Shown here: in pieces, positions 55,591 to 63,547 of the stretch
Layout of the letters: each line of letters opens with the position of its first letter
Numbering within the stretch: position 1 is the first letter of the stretch
Source of the DNA: Promethearchaeota archaeon
GTDB lineage: Archaea > Asgardarchaeota > Lokiarchaeia > Sigyniarchaeales > SOKP01
Length of the DNA: 64,000 nt
Direction: 5' to 3'
NCBI GenBank assembly: GCA_019894975.1
Contig: JAGXNO010000007.1
Location: forward strand, 1-64,000
The notes under the pieces: model-generated
Told to the model about the DNA's origin: nothing
Seen by the model: the letters and a program-made list of their open reading frames with translations, nothing else
Databases searched by the model: none
Position numbers and translations under genes: made by a program

Positions 55591-56124
55591 TTATTTTTCC
55601 TCTTTCTCTAATTTATGAGTAGATCCTTTATCAATTATAAAAAATCCAACTGAGAGTACACTTTTTAAGCGTTGCAAGCGATCTCTAAGAGTCTTTACAC
55701 GATTGTATGGACCTGAAACAGCGATTATTTCTAAGCATTTTCCATATTCTAAATGAACATGCATAGTAGATATGATTATATCAAAGAAATGATGTTGAAT
55801 GTCGATCTTTAATATTTCATCTGTTTGTTGGACACTTGCATACATTGTATGAGAACTATAATCATGCTCATGGTCAGCGGTGTGAGAAGAATCATGGGAA
55901 TGATCATCTTGTTTTATATCTGGATGTTCATGAGCCATAATGATAGTTATGCACCCCACAACATTTCCATGGCTTATAGAAATGTTTTCTTCGCTAATCA
56001 TAAAAGTATGCATAGCTTTTCGAATTGCATCCGATCTTGATACGCCTAACTTATTCCTAAAAACTTCAAATTGTTCATATAGTTTTTCAGGTAGAGAAAC
56101 TGTGAATCGCTTATATTCTTCCAT
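55591..56124 (-). CDS. nikR: NikR-type nickel-responsive regulator with histidine-rich insertion
   Basis: About 177 residues from the ATG at 56124 (a TTG four codons upstream is less likely). The N-terminal ribbon-helix-helix domain reads RFTVSLPEKLYEQFEVFR with SRSDAIRKAM. The C-terminal ACT-like domain has the nickel ligands H111, H122, H124 and C130 in HHFFDIIISTMHVHLEYGKC, with spacing identical to E. coli H76/H87/H89/C95. A 28-residue insertion at 65-92 holds eight histidines. NikR represses nickel uptake genes when nickel-bound. The gene lies 41 bp from the AP-like gene upstream and near LarC/LarB. Confidence 0.92.
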   Translation of the reverse strand: MEEYKRFTVSLPEKLYEQFEVFRNKLGVSRSDAIRKAMHTFMISEENISISHGNVVGCITIIMAHEHPDIKQDDHSHDSSHTADHEHDYSSHTMYASVQQTDEILKIDIQHHFFDIIISTMHVHLEYGKCLEIIAVSGPYNRVKTLRDRLQRLKSVLSVGFFIIDKGSTHKLEKEEK

Positions 56125-56165
56125 TTTAGCTAACAACTTATTTTTTTCTTAGAAAAAGGTAAAAA

Positions 56166-56903
56166 TCATTTTCTTATAAAGATTGCGATGGGTACACTTG
56201 CTTCACGCCACTGGGCAATTTTCCCAGAATATTCAAGGTTTAACTTACTTCTACCATGATCTCCAATGATAATCATAAGTGAATTCTTCCTCAATTGCTT
56301 ATAATTACTTAAGATCCACTTGTCCGTTCGATTAATTAATTTTTCTATTAAATCTTCAGGAGTTCTCTGTTTTAATTGTTGTTGTTGTTTATGCAGGTTC
56401 TCAAAATCTAGGTAATGCATCCAAGAGAGATCATGATTATTGATAGCTTTTGCTGATTCCACCCAGGTACTCATGTCAGAATCTTTTGGGATAGACTTAG
56501 TACCCCCATCATAACGTTCTAGGTCTTTCTTCCGACCAATAAAACAGGACGACTTTTCATTATCATTCAGGTATTTCAAGAGATGAAATCCATTAGGCTC
56601 CACATCAAAACCACCATATATTAATTGATGTAAAACACCGAGAGTATAAGGATTTCTCGTACTCAGTAATAACATCACTTCAGAATTACTAATCATGAAC
56701 TGAGGCTTCATATAGGTTATTTCGAAGAGCCCCATGTTGTCAATTAAATTGATGCTAATTCTTTCTATATTTCCATATAGATCTAGAACATCTTGAATGG
56801 GATTAGGAAGTATTTTTTGAGGTGGATCAACTTTTAAAATTTTTAAAATTGTTGCTGGTAGTTGGTTCATGTAACATTTTAATGTTTGGAGTTCTGAGCT
56901 CAT
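56166..56903 (-). CDS. Alkaline-phosphatase/phosphodiesterase superfamily-like protein
   Basis: A 245-residue protein that resembles the alkaline phosphatase superfamily in outline: ISINLIDNMGLFEI (first metal Asp and strand), SWMHYLDFENLHKQ (Asp/His pair) and IIGDHGRSK (GDHG, metal Asp-His). A clear Ser/Thr nucleophile is not evident, and the protein is shorter than most family members (over 400 residues). It may be a reduced phosphodiesterase or pyrophosphatase, or a catalytically altered relative. No signal peptide or membrane helix is present. Confidence 0.6.
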   Translation of the reverse strand: MSSELQTLKCYMNQLPATILKILKVDPPQKILPNPIQDVLDLYGNIERISINLIDNMGLFEITYMKPQFMISNSEVMLLLSTRNPYTLGVLHQLIYGGFDVEPNGFHLLKYLNDNEKSSCFIGRKKDLERYDGGTKSIPKDSDMSTWVESAKAINNHDLSWMHYLDFENLHKQQQQLKQRTPEDLIEKLINRTDKWILSNYKQLRKNSLMIIIGDHGRSKLNLEYSGKIAQWREASVPIAIFIRK

Positions 56904-57042
56904 ATCTGTGTCCTATATTTGAATATCGATTTAATTATAATAATTTACAATATTAATAAATAGATAATATACTTATAAAATTGTTATCACTTTAATTCTC
57001 GCCATTTGTATCAACTGGATTAGAACAGAAAAAATAAAAAAA

Positions 57043-57504
57043 TTAATCGTTGATTATAGATTTGTCTTTAATCTTTCTTATAATAATTATAAAATATCCA
57101 GCCGGAACTGATATGATAAAACCCCATAGAGGAGATTTAAAGATTAGTAATATACTACCAATAGGGTAAAGAATTCGAGATGAGAATTTTATTATACGAT
57201 TTGTTAGTGATTTCCGTCTAGCTATCTGAATCGAATACTGTACAATTGATGGGAGCCAACATATTAAGAAAAAGATCAAAACTGATGGGAAGCTAATGAA
57301 ATTTACAATATAATTATAAAATAAATTACCGACTGTCAGAGCAATGATAGTTCCTAATACAAATGCAAAGCACCCTATACAAATGGCATACTTAAATATA
57401 TAAAAAACATGATCATCAAAATCTTCGCGATTTGGATTGTGATACGCTAGCCAATTTACTATAACTTTTTCATCTTTTAAATTGATCTCTTTATGGCTAG
57501 GCAT
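57043..57504 (-). CDS. Membrane protein of unknown function
   Basis: A 153-residue integral membrane protein with four hydrophobic stretches (about residues 36-57, 68-92, 109-122 and 125-142) and a charged cytoplasmic N-terminus. No family is recognised. It sits between the AP-like gene and the zinc-ribbon gene, all on the minus strand, so they could form a loosely spaced transcription unit. Confidence 0.65.
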   Translation of the reverse strand: MPSHKEINLKDEKVIVNWLAYHNPNREDFDDHVFYIFKYAICIGCFAFVLGTIIALTVGNLFYNYIVNFISFPSVLIFFLICWLPSIVQYSIQIARRKSLTNRIIKFSSRILYPIGSILLIFKSPLWGFIISVPAGYFIIIIRKIKDKSIIND

Positions 57505-57550
57505 TTTCTTACTTTATTCATAAAAATAAAATTAAATATATTTTTTTAGT

Positions 57551-58051
57551 CTAAAATCTAACAATCACAATCACCACATCCATCACAAACTGCAGCAATT
57601 TAGTAGGTGATGTCCACATTTCGCGTTCTTGTGGTCTTGTTTTTGGTTCAACAAGTTCTCTAGTCTCTACTTTAACTTTAATTGGAAAGACAATCGGTTC
57701 ACCAGTGTCAGATCTTAAATCTACGGTTAAATTAAAATCACCGAGTTCCTCAGGCAATATCGTAAAGAAAACATTTTTTGTTTGATTCCTCCCGATTACT
57801 CGAATTTTTTTAGATGATATCAACATAGTAAATTCAGGTGGACCATAAAGGCGTAGATCTACATTGTATATAGGTAAATTTGAATTATTTTGAAGTATTA
57901 CGTGAAATCTTGCACGTACGTTTGGGAGAAGGACCAAAGTATCAACACCACCACTAAGAGAAATAGAAAAGCCTTCCTTTCGTCCATCACTACAAAATGG
58001 GCAATATTTTGCCTTGTTAGGTATTTCTGAACCACATTTAGGACAAAACAT
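57551..58051 (-). CDS. Zinc-ribbon protein with beta-sandwich and hydrophobic C-terminus
   Basis: A 166-residue protein. It starts MFCPKCGSEIPNKAKYCPFC, a double-CxxC zinc ribbon, then has a beta-rich CARDB-like middle (VRARFHVILQNNSNLPIYN). A basic/acidic linker leads to a C-terminal hydrophobic segment (LQFVMDVVIVIVRF) that may be a tail anchor or amphipathic helix. This ribbon-plus-domain architecture is frequent in Asgard genomes. The function is unknown. Confidence 0.75.
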   Translation of the reverse strand: MFCPKCGSEIPNKAKYCPFCSDGRKEGFSISLSGGVDTLVLLPNVRARFHVILQNNSNLPIYNVDLRLYGPPEFTMLISSKKIRVIGRNQTKNVFFTILPEELGDFNLTVDLRSDTGEPIVFPIKVKVETRELVEPKTRPQEREMWTSPTKLLQFVMDVVIVIVRF

Positions 58052-58205
58052 TTGAATAATCTACTTATTTTGAATTCCATTTAATTATAATAAATTATAA
58101 AATAAGGGAAGTAACCTTTTGTTATAAATATGTTTTAATACAACTATGAATGATTTTTAATTCATTGTTATTAATATTATCGCAAAAATTGATAAGAAGA
58201 GTAAA

Positions 58206-59483
58206 ATGAAAATATTATATCTCGAACTGCATAACTCTGGCATCTCTGGAGATATGCTTCTAGCATCTCTTTTGGGGATAGTTCCTGAACCAGAATTAGT
58301 TTTAGAAGAATTATGTAAATTAAAAGACTATTTATCAGGAGTATCTCAATTAAATATACGTTTAATAAAATTACCCCGATCAGGAATTCAACTGAATCAA
58401 TTACATATTGAAATTAAAGAGAATAGAGATCATAGATCTGCAGAAACACTTGTAAATTCACTAAATAAATATTTGAATGATAATTCTTTTTCTAATTCAG
58501 CTCAAAGGTTTGCTAATGATGTTTTAAACTCTTTAATTCAAGCAGAAGCAGAAGTACATGGTAAATTAGCTAGTAAAGTCCATTTACACGAGCTCAGTTC
58601 AATTGATACTTTAATAGATATTCTTGGTGTAACTAGTGTTCTAGATAAACTTAATGCTTTTGATAAAGAGTTTAAGTTTTATTGCAGTAAAATTCCTTTG
58701 GGAGGGGGAACAATTAAAACTGCTCACGGAATTCTATCTGTTCCCGCTCCAGCTACTTTAAAGATTTTAGAAAGGTCTAATCTAATTACTTTTGGTGGAC
58801 CAATAGAATCTGAATTAGTAACTCCTACGGGAATTGCTCTACTGGCAAATTTGAAACCTGAATTTCTAGAATTCCCTCCTGAAATGACGATTAAACAATC
58901 TGTCTATAGCACTGGCCAGAAAAAATTTAAAGAGTTTCAGAATATCTTACGGTTATTTTATGGTGAGTACAGTGAAATTAAACCTTATAATTCAACTCAC
59001 CCATTGAGAAAATATGTTGAAAAAGTATCGATTTTAGAAACTAATGTAGATGATGTTTCAGGAGAAATAATTGGTAATTTTTTCAACGAATTTAATAACG
59101 AAAAAGTCTTGGATTTGCAAGTAATCCCAAGCTTTTCAAAAAAAAATCGACCTAGTTATGCCATTAAAGTATTGTGCTATCCAAAAGATACGTTTGAATT
59201 AATTGAAAAAATGATACATGAGTTAGGTACTCTAGGTGTAAGATATTGTATAAACAACCGTGTATGTATAGATAGAATTATTGAAAAGAAAGTTATTGAA
59301 ATTGAAAGTAAAGAATATGAAGTAAATTTTAAGATTTCCTATATTAGCTTAGAAAACGGAAAAGAAATTGTAAATATTAAACCAGAGTATGAGGATATTA
59401 AAAAAATTAGTGAAAAATCAGGAATTCCCGCAAGAAGGATTCAATTCATACTAAATGCTAAGCTAAATGAACTTTATTATTGA
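58206..59483 (+). CDS. larC: LarC, CTP-dependent nickel-insertion protein of the nickel-pincer cofactor
   Basis: A 425-residue LarC (DUF111) encoded in one uninterrupted frame. ILYLELHNSGISGDMLLASLLG at the start is the classic opening, VHLHELSSIDTLIDILG and GGGTIKTAHGILSVPAPA are core landmarks, VTPTGIALLA precedes the linker, and the C-terminal domain has ETNVDDVSGEIIG and KKNRPSYAIKVLCYP. LarC inserts nickel into the pyridinium-thiolate precursor using CTP. In Lactiplantibacillus larC is split and needs a frameshift; here it is not. LarB is 1.6 kb downstream on the other strand; no LarE gene is visible. Confidence 0.93.
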   Translation: MKILYLELHNSGISGDMLLASLLGIVPEPELVLEELCKLKDYLSGVSQLNIRLIKLPRSGIQLNQLHIEIKENRDHRSAETLVNSLNKYLNDNSFSNSAQRFANDVLNSLIQAEAEVHGKLASKVHLHELSSIDTLIDILGVTSVLDKLNAFDKEFKFYCSKIPLGGGTIKTAHGILSVPAPATLKILERSNLITFGGPIESELVTPTGIALLANLKPEFLEFPPEMTIKQSVYSTGQKKFKEFQNILRLFYGEYSEIKPYNSTHPLRKYVEKVSILETNVDDVSGEIIGNFFNEFNNEKVLDLQVIPSFSKKNRPSYAIKVLCYPKDTFELIEKMIHELGTLGVRYCINNRVCIDRIIEKKVIEIESKEYEVNFKISYISLENGKEIVNIKPEYEDIKKISEKSGIPARRIQFILNAKLNELYY

Positions 59484-59557
59484 TGGAATTTAGTTGTTCG
59501 GATATATAAAAAGAGAAAAAAAATTGGTTGTTAAATAAATTGTGACTCAATCCTACA

Positions 59558-60130
59558 TTAATACTTATCTACGTTAAACTTGTGTAATAGGTACTCATCT
59601 TCAACCATTTCTTTGATAAATTCTTTTAACCGATTGATTTCCTTTGTAATGTCTTTTACTTTTTTTAGTTTTCCTAAATCTTGAAAAATTTCTGAGGCTT
59701 CTTGAAAAGTCTCCACAGTGCTGTCATAGTTCCCAGAAACTTCAAGATCTTCAGCTAAAAATACTAACCCTTCAGCAGTCTCAACTTTTTTACCTAATTT
59801 CTTTTGAATCTTTAGTGATTGATAATGACATTTCATACTTTCAGTGTGATTTTTGAATATAGAATAAGTTCTTCCTAATGCTCTCAACACTAAAGCTTCT
59901 TGCTCGGGGAAGCTATTTTCTCTACAATATTCTAAAATAGCCTCTAAAAAGTTGATGTAATCTGATTTGTTTGTGATTTTTGTCCGATCCAGCCTTTCAA
60001 TTGCCTTTTCATAGTGATCTATGGTGTTATCGAGATCTTTATCTTCAAAAAATTTCTTAGATTTCTCGAATAGTTCTTGATGATCAATAGATGTGACCAT
60101 AGGGGTCTCAACTAATCTTTTGTTCTTCAC
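59558..60130 (-). CDS. TPR-repeat protein
   Basis: A 190-residue helical protein of tetratricopeptide repeats. KKFFEDKDLDNTIDHYEKAIERL, EQEALVLRALGRTYSIFKN, and AEGLVFLAEDLEVSGNYDSTVE follow the TPR helix pairs of about 34 residues, with a coiled helix at the end. Such proteins mediate protein assembly and often accompany larger complexes; the partner is unknown. A GTG start at 60130 precedes an in-frame ATG at 60100 (MVTSIDHQE), which may be the true start. Confidence 0.75.
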   Translation of the reverse strand: MKNKRLVETPMVTSIDHQELFEKSKKFFEDKDLDNTIDHYEKAIERLDRTKITNKSDYINFLEAILEYCRENSFPEQEALVLRALGRTYSIFKNHTESMKCHYQSLKIQKKLGKKVETAEGLVFLAEDLEVSGNYDSTVETFQEASEIFQDLGKLKKVKDITKEINRLKEFIKEMVEDEYLLHKFNVDKY

Positions 60131-60296
60131 GAATTTTAGTTTTTATTTAGATAAAAATAAGTTCAATATTTATTATATTAATTTTAATATAAATACTTAT
60201 CTAGGTTAAATTTTATAACTAAAAATATTGAAAAGGGGTAAATATTTGGAATTTGTCCAATGGAGAATGGAAAATTCGAAAAAAAAAAATGAAAAA

Positions 60297-60959
60297 TTAA
60301 AAATTAATTATTCCCGCTACACCTAGTGGTAAGAAGATAATTAGTAAACCAATCCCTATACCATATATTATCCCAACTACTCGAACTTTAGATTTTCTAT
60401 CGGGTAAGTCATATACATAAAATGCTCCAACAAAGAAATGAAAATACCCCATTAAAAAAATCAGAACTGGATTATACCAATGCCACCAAACATATTCCCA
60501 GATTAAATAATCTCCTCGATTCAATAAGATTTCAACAAAAACAGAAAAAATTGTGAAACCAATTGCCATCGCCCAGCGATTTGGTAAACCTAGAATTTTT
60601 TTACTTTTATCCTCGGGTAAAAACTTTGCAAATACAATCCCTGCAATAGAGAACATAAAAGCAATTTCTATATTCCAGCCAATTAGGATTATATAGGCAC
60701 TCGCACCAGGTGTCGTCCAGAAAGCAGAATGATCAGAAAAAGCAAAAATCAAACCATTCCAGATTTCATTTATCAGATCTAAACCAAATAGAGTTAATCC
60801 CGCAAATATTGTGCTCCAATTTCCTGTATCTCTTGCACTTTTGATCTCCACTCCATAGATATATAAGACAAGTACAAGAAAGAGGACCACATACCAACCA
60901 AATTCAGGATTTAACTCTCGAAGTTTAGATAATGCTTCAAGTGAAGCTGCAGTTGCCAT
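60297..60959 (-). CDS. Six-helix membrane protein of unknown function
   Basis: A 220-residue polytopic membrane protein with about six helices (near residues 20-38, 47-68, 86-107, 126-146, 158-175 and 193-215). Acidic residues are buried within helices (GLDLINEIWNG, WNIEIAF, FVEILL), giving an unusual polar membrane interior that suggests a transporter or enzyme. No family is recognised. It lies between TPR and LarB genes on the same strand, but gaps of 151 and 166 bp argue against tight co-transcription. Confidence 0.7.
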   Translation of the reverse strand: MATAASLEALSKLRELNPEFGWYVVLFLVLVLYIYGVEIKSARDTGNWSTIFAGLTLFGLDLINEIWNGLIFAFSDHSAFWTTPGASAYIILIGWNIEIAFMFSIAGIVFAKFLPEDKSKKILGLPNRWAMAIGFTIFSVFVEILLNRGDYLIWEYVWWHWYNPVLIFLMGYFHFFVGAFYVYDLPDRKSKVRVVGIIYGIGIGLLIIFLPLGVAGIINF

Positions 60960-61110
60960 CTATTTCACTCAGATTTATTAGTAGTATTTTTTAATTAAAT
61001 ATGTGAAAATTAAACGTAAATCCTTATATAATTTTACTAATAAATTTTGGACTAAAAGGAGATGACTAAGGTCTCTTGAATTTTAAACTATCCGTAGAAT
61101 TAGCAGGTAA

Positions 61111-61890
61111 TTATTCTGCTATTTTATTTGAAATTATAGCTGCAGAAGCACCCGCACCGAATCCATTATCAATATTTACTACTAATAAACCAGGAGAGCA
61201 TGATTGTAGCATAGTAATCAGTGCCCCCTTTCCCTTTTCTCCCATGCCATATCCACTTGATATTGGAACACCTATAACTGGAACATCGACAAGAGCAGCA
61301 ACCAATCCAGGTAGAGTCCCTTCCATCCCTGCGCATACAATTATTACATGTACTCCCCGTTTTATCATTTCACTCAAGGGTGAAAATATGCGGTGGATGC
61401 CTGCAATACCTACGTCATAAGTAGTAATAACCTTGCATCCCATAACTTTAGCTATAACTTCAGCTTCAACAGCTATTGGTATATCTGAGCTTCCAGCAGT
61501 AATAATGCCTACGATCCCTTTCATCACGGGAAATTCATAAGATTTTTCTTTAATCACTAAAATCTTTCCAAGTTCACTAATATCTATTATATAATCTTCA
61601 GATTTCCCAAAAGTTTTATCAAGAAGGATCTTTTGGGCTTCATTGTATCGAGAGATTATAGCATATTGTTTACTCTGTAAGAACTTTCTAGTGATTTCAA
61701 GTACCATTTGGGTATCTTTATTTGGAGCGAATATGACTTCTGGCGTCCCCGTTCTTGTTCTACGGAAAATGTCCAACTTTGCTAAATCCCCTACTTCTTC
61801 TATATGATTAGCTCTAAGTAACTTTTCAGCTTCTTCTATAGAGATTTTTTTTTCAAGTAATTTCGTAAGAGTATCTTTAATGTTAGTCAT
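61111..61890 (-). CDS. larB: LarB, pyridinium-3,5-biscarboxylic acid mononucleotide synthase
   Basis: A 259-residue LarB. The family's specific N-terminal region (GTPEVIFAPNKDTQMVLEI near residue 48) is followed by the PurE/AIR-carboxylase-like catalytic domain (VGIITAGSSDIPIAVEA, TYDVGIAGIHRIF, VCAGMEGTLPGLVAAL, VPISSGYGMGEKGKGALI). LarB carboxylates nicotinic acid adenine dinucleotide and hydrolyses its phosphoanhydride, the first step to the nickel-pincer cofactor of lactate racemase-type enzymes. It is on the minus strand, divergent from pgk. Confidence 0.94.
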   Translation of the reverse strand: MTNIKDTLTKLLEKKISIEEAEKLLRANHIEEVGDLAKLDIFRRTRTGTPEVIFAPNKDTQMVLEITRKFLQSKQYAIISRYNEAQKILLDKTFGKSEDYIIDISELGKILVIKEKSYEFPVMKGIVGIITAGSSDIPIAVEAEVIAKVMGCKVITTYDVGIAGIHRIFSPLSEMIKRGVHVIIVCAGMEGTLPGLVAALVDVPVIGVPISSGYGMGEKGKGALITMLQSCSPGLLVVNIDNGFGAGASAAIISNKIAE

Positions 61891-62071
61891 AATTTATTTC
61901 AACAATTATTCATATTAAGAAAAGGTATACTATTTCGTATAATTAAGAGTCCTTCTATTTTGTATTTTTCTAAAATATGCCATCTAATTAGTTCCTAGTT
62001 TTTAAAAAAAGATAATAAGAAGTCAAAATAAATATTTCATGTTACTTTCTAAATAATAATCCTAAACTAAT

Positions 62072-63307
62072 GTGATGAAACAAATGAAAATAGATTATAC
62101 ATCTTATAAGGATGTGGACTTAAAGGGAAAAAAGATATTAATGCGTGTTGACATCAATTCTAATATTGACACAGATAAGATGGAAATAACAGATTCTCCT
62201 CGAATTCGAGTCCTTGCATCTGCTTTGAATAAACATTTCAAAAAAAGTGCTGTAATTATTTTAGCGCATCAATCACGTCCAGGAAGCGATGATTTTACGG
62301 ATTTGGATATACATGCAAAGGAAATTGAAAAATATCTTGGACGTCCTGTAAAGTTTGTTAAAGATATTTATGGTGAGCAAGCAATCCAAGCCATTAAAGA
62401 TCTCAAAAAAGGGGAAGTTTTGGTTCTAAACAATGTAAGGAAATTTGAAGGAGAAATGAAAAATTATAAAGATTTTTCCGAAGCTGAAAATACTGAAATG
62501 GTTAAGGCGCTGTTTCCTGTTGTTGATTATGTTATTGTTGATGCTTTTGGAGCAGCACATCGAGCTCACGCATCTATTGTAGGATGGCCCAAGATGCTGG
62601 CTGGACCAATAACCGATAAAGAATTAGATGCTTTGAAGAAGATTATGATGGAACCGGAAAAACCAATGGCTATGTTAATCGGAGGAGCGAAAGCTATAGA
62701 TAAATTTAAAGCTATGAAGTATAACTTCGATAATGAAAAGCTCGATTATGCTTTATGCTCGGGATTAACAGCTATTCTTATTTTTGAAGCGTTAGGGAAG
62801 AACATGGGAGAACCAAACCATAAAATAATAGCTGAAGATCTGGAAGCTAATAAAGAGATGATTATGGAAACATACCAAAAATATATGAATCAAATCATTC
62901 TTCCGGAAGATTTAATCATTGATGACAATGGAAATAGAAAAGTAATTGGAATTGATGAAGCTGGCACTTATAATACCACAACAGGAGATATAGGCCCTAA
63001 AACGGTAGATAAATTCAACGAAATTCTGATGAAGTGTAAAACAATTATTGCAAACGGTCCGCCAGGTATATTTGAAAAGGAAGTGTTTAGAAAATCGACA
63101 AATGAAATTATCGGTACAATGGTTACTGCTACAAAGAAGAATAAAGCCCTTACCATTATAGGCGGCGGTGAAATGGGTGCTGCTGCTTCAATGGCCGGAA
63201 AAGCTGATGATGTATCTTTCATCTCCACAGCCGGAGGAGCCATGTTAGAAATTCTTTCTGGAAAAGATTTACCCATGATTAGAGCCTTACGAGAAAAGAA
63301 AGTCTAA
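62072..63307 (+). CDS. pgk: Phosphoglycerate kinase
   Basis: A 411-residue enzyme that transfers phosphate between 1,3-bisphosphoglycerate and ADP in glycolysis/gluconeogenesis. The N-terminal substrate domain has MRVDINSNI, ILAHQSRPG and FGAAHRAHASIVGWP; the C-terminal nucleotide domain has LIGGAKAIDKFKAM, NGPPGIFE and STAGGAMLEILSGKDLP. All key residues are present and the length matches archaeal forms. Starts are possible at GTG 62072, ATG 62075 and ATG 62084; the third fits the family N-terminus equally well. Confidence 0.96.
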   Translation: MMKQMKIDYTSYKDVDLKGKKILMRVDINSNIDTDKMEITDSPRIRVLASALNKHFKKSAVIILAHQSRPGSDDFTDLDIHAKEIEKYLGRPVKFVKDIYGEQAIQAIKDLKKGEVLVLNNVRKFEGEMKNYKDFSEAENTEMVKALFPVVDYVIVDAFGAAHRAHASIVGWPKMLAGPITDKELDALKKIMMEPEKPMAMLIGGAKAIDKFKAMKYNFDNEKLDYALCSGLTAILIFEALGKNMGEPNHKIIAEDLEANKEMIMETYQKYMNQIILPEDLIIDDNGNRKVIGIDEAGTYNTTTGDIGPKTVDKFNEILMKCKTIIANGPPGIFEKEVFRKSTNEIIGTMVTATKKNKALTIIGGGEMGAAASMAGKADDVSFISTAGGAMLEILSGKDLPMIRALREKKV

Positions 63308-63316
63308 TTTCCTTAA

Positions 63317-63332
63317 TTTTTTTTATTTTTTT
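63317..63332 (+). terminator. T-rich candidate terminator after pgk
   Basis: Two T runs separated by a single A (16 bases in all) begin 10 bp beyond the pgk stop and precede the tRNA promoter. Oligo-T tracts terminate archaeal transcription, so this likely separates pgk from the tRNA unit. Confidence 0.4.
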
Positions 63333-63408
63333 AGATTCTATCAATTTCTCTGAAATTGGAATTTAAAAACACGATTTTTAATAAAATATTTATTTTTTGA
63401 TGAAATAA

Positions 63409-63416
63409 TTTATATA
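63409..63416 (+). promoter_or_regulatory. Candidate TATA box of tRNA-Val
   Basis: TTTATATA about 30 bp ahead of the mature 5' end of the tRNA. Spacing and composition match an archaeal box A for a tRNA transcribed from just upstream of its first base. Confidence 0.55.
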
Positions 63417-63445
63417 ACTATTTAATTCAATATTTTTTGAATTAA

Positions 63446-63519
63446 GGGCCCGTGGTCTAGCCTGGTATGACGTCCGCTTGACGTGCGGAAGGTCGCGCGT
63501 TCAAACCGCGCCGGGCCCA
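63446..63519 (+). tRNA. tRNA-Val (anticodon GAC), intronless
   Basis: A 74-base cloverleaf. The acceptor stem GGGCCCG pairs with CGGGCCC, with discriminator A. The D stem is GTC/GAC, the anticodon stem TCCGC/GCGGA encloses loop TTGACGT with anticodon GAC (valine), and the T stem GCGCG/CGCGC encloses TTCAAAC. CCA is not encoded. It is an island of very high G+C in AT-rich DNA. No intron is present. Confidence 0.97.
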
Positions 63520-63547
63520 CTAAATAATTAAAAAAAGTAAGAAGAAG

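Noticed and set aside
58146-58165. Inverted repeat ATGAAT-8 bp-ATTCAT ahead of larC as possible NikR operator
   Set aside because: Arms of six bases with short spacing do not match the known NikR layout and are likely by chance in AT-rich sequence.
58206-59483. Programmed frameshift in larC as in lactobacilli
   Set aside because: The gene is read in one continuous frame with both domains intact.
61076-61420. Plus-strand reading frame antisense to larB
   Set aside because: Its sequence only mirrors the well-supported LarB gene on the other strand and lacks a promoter or family match.
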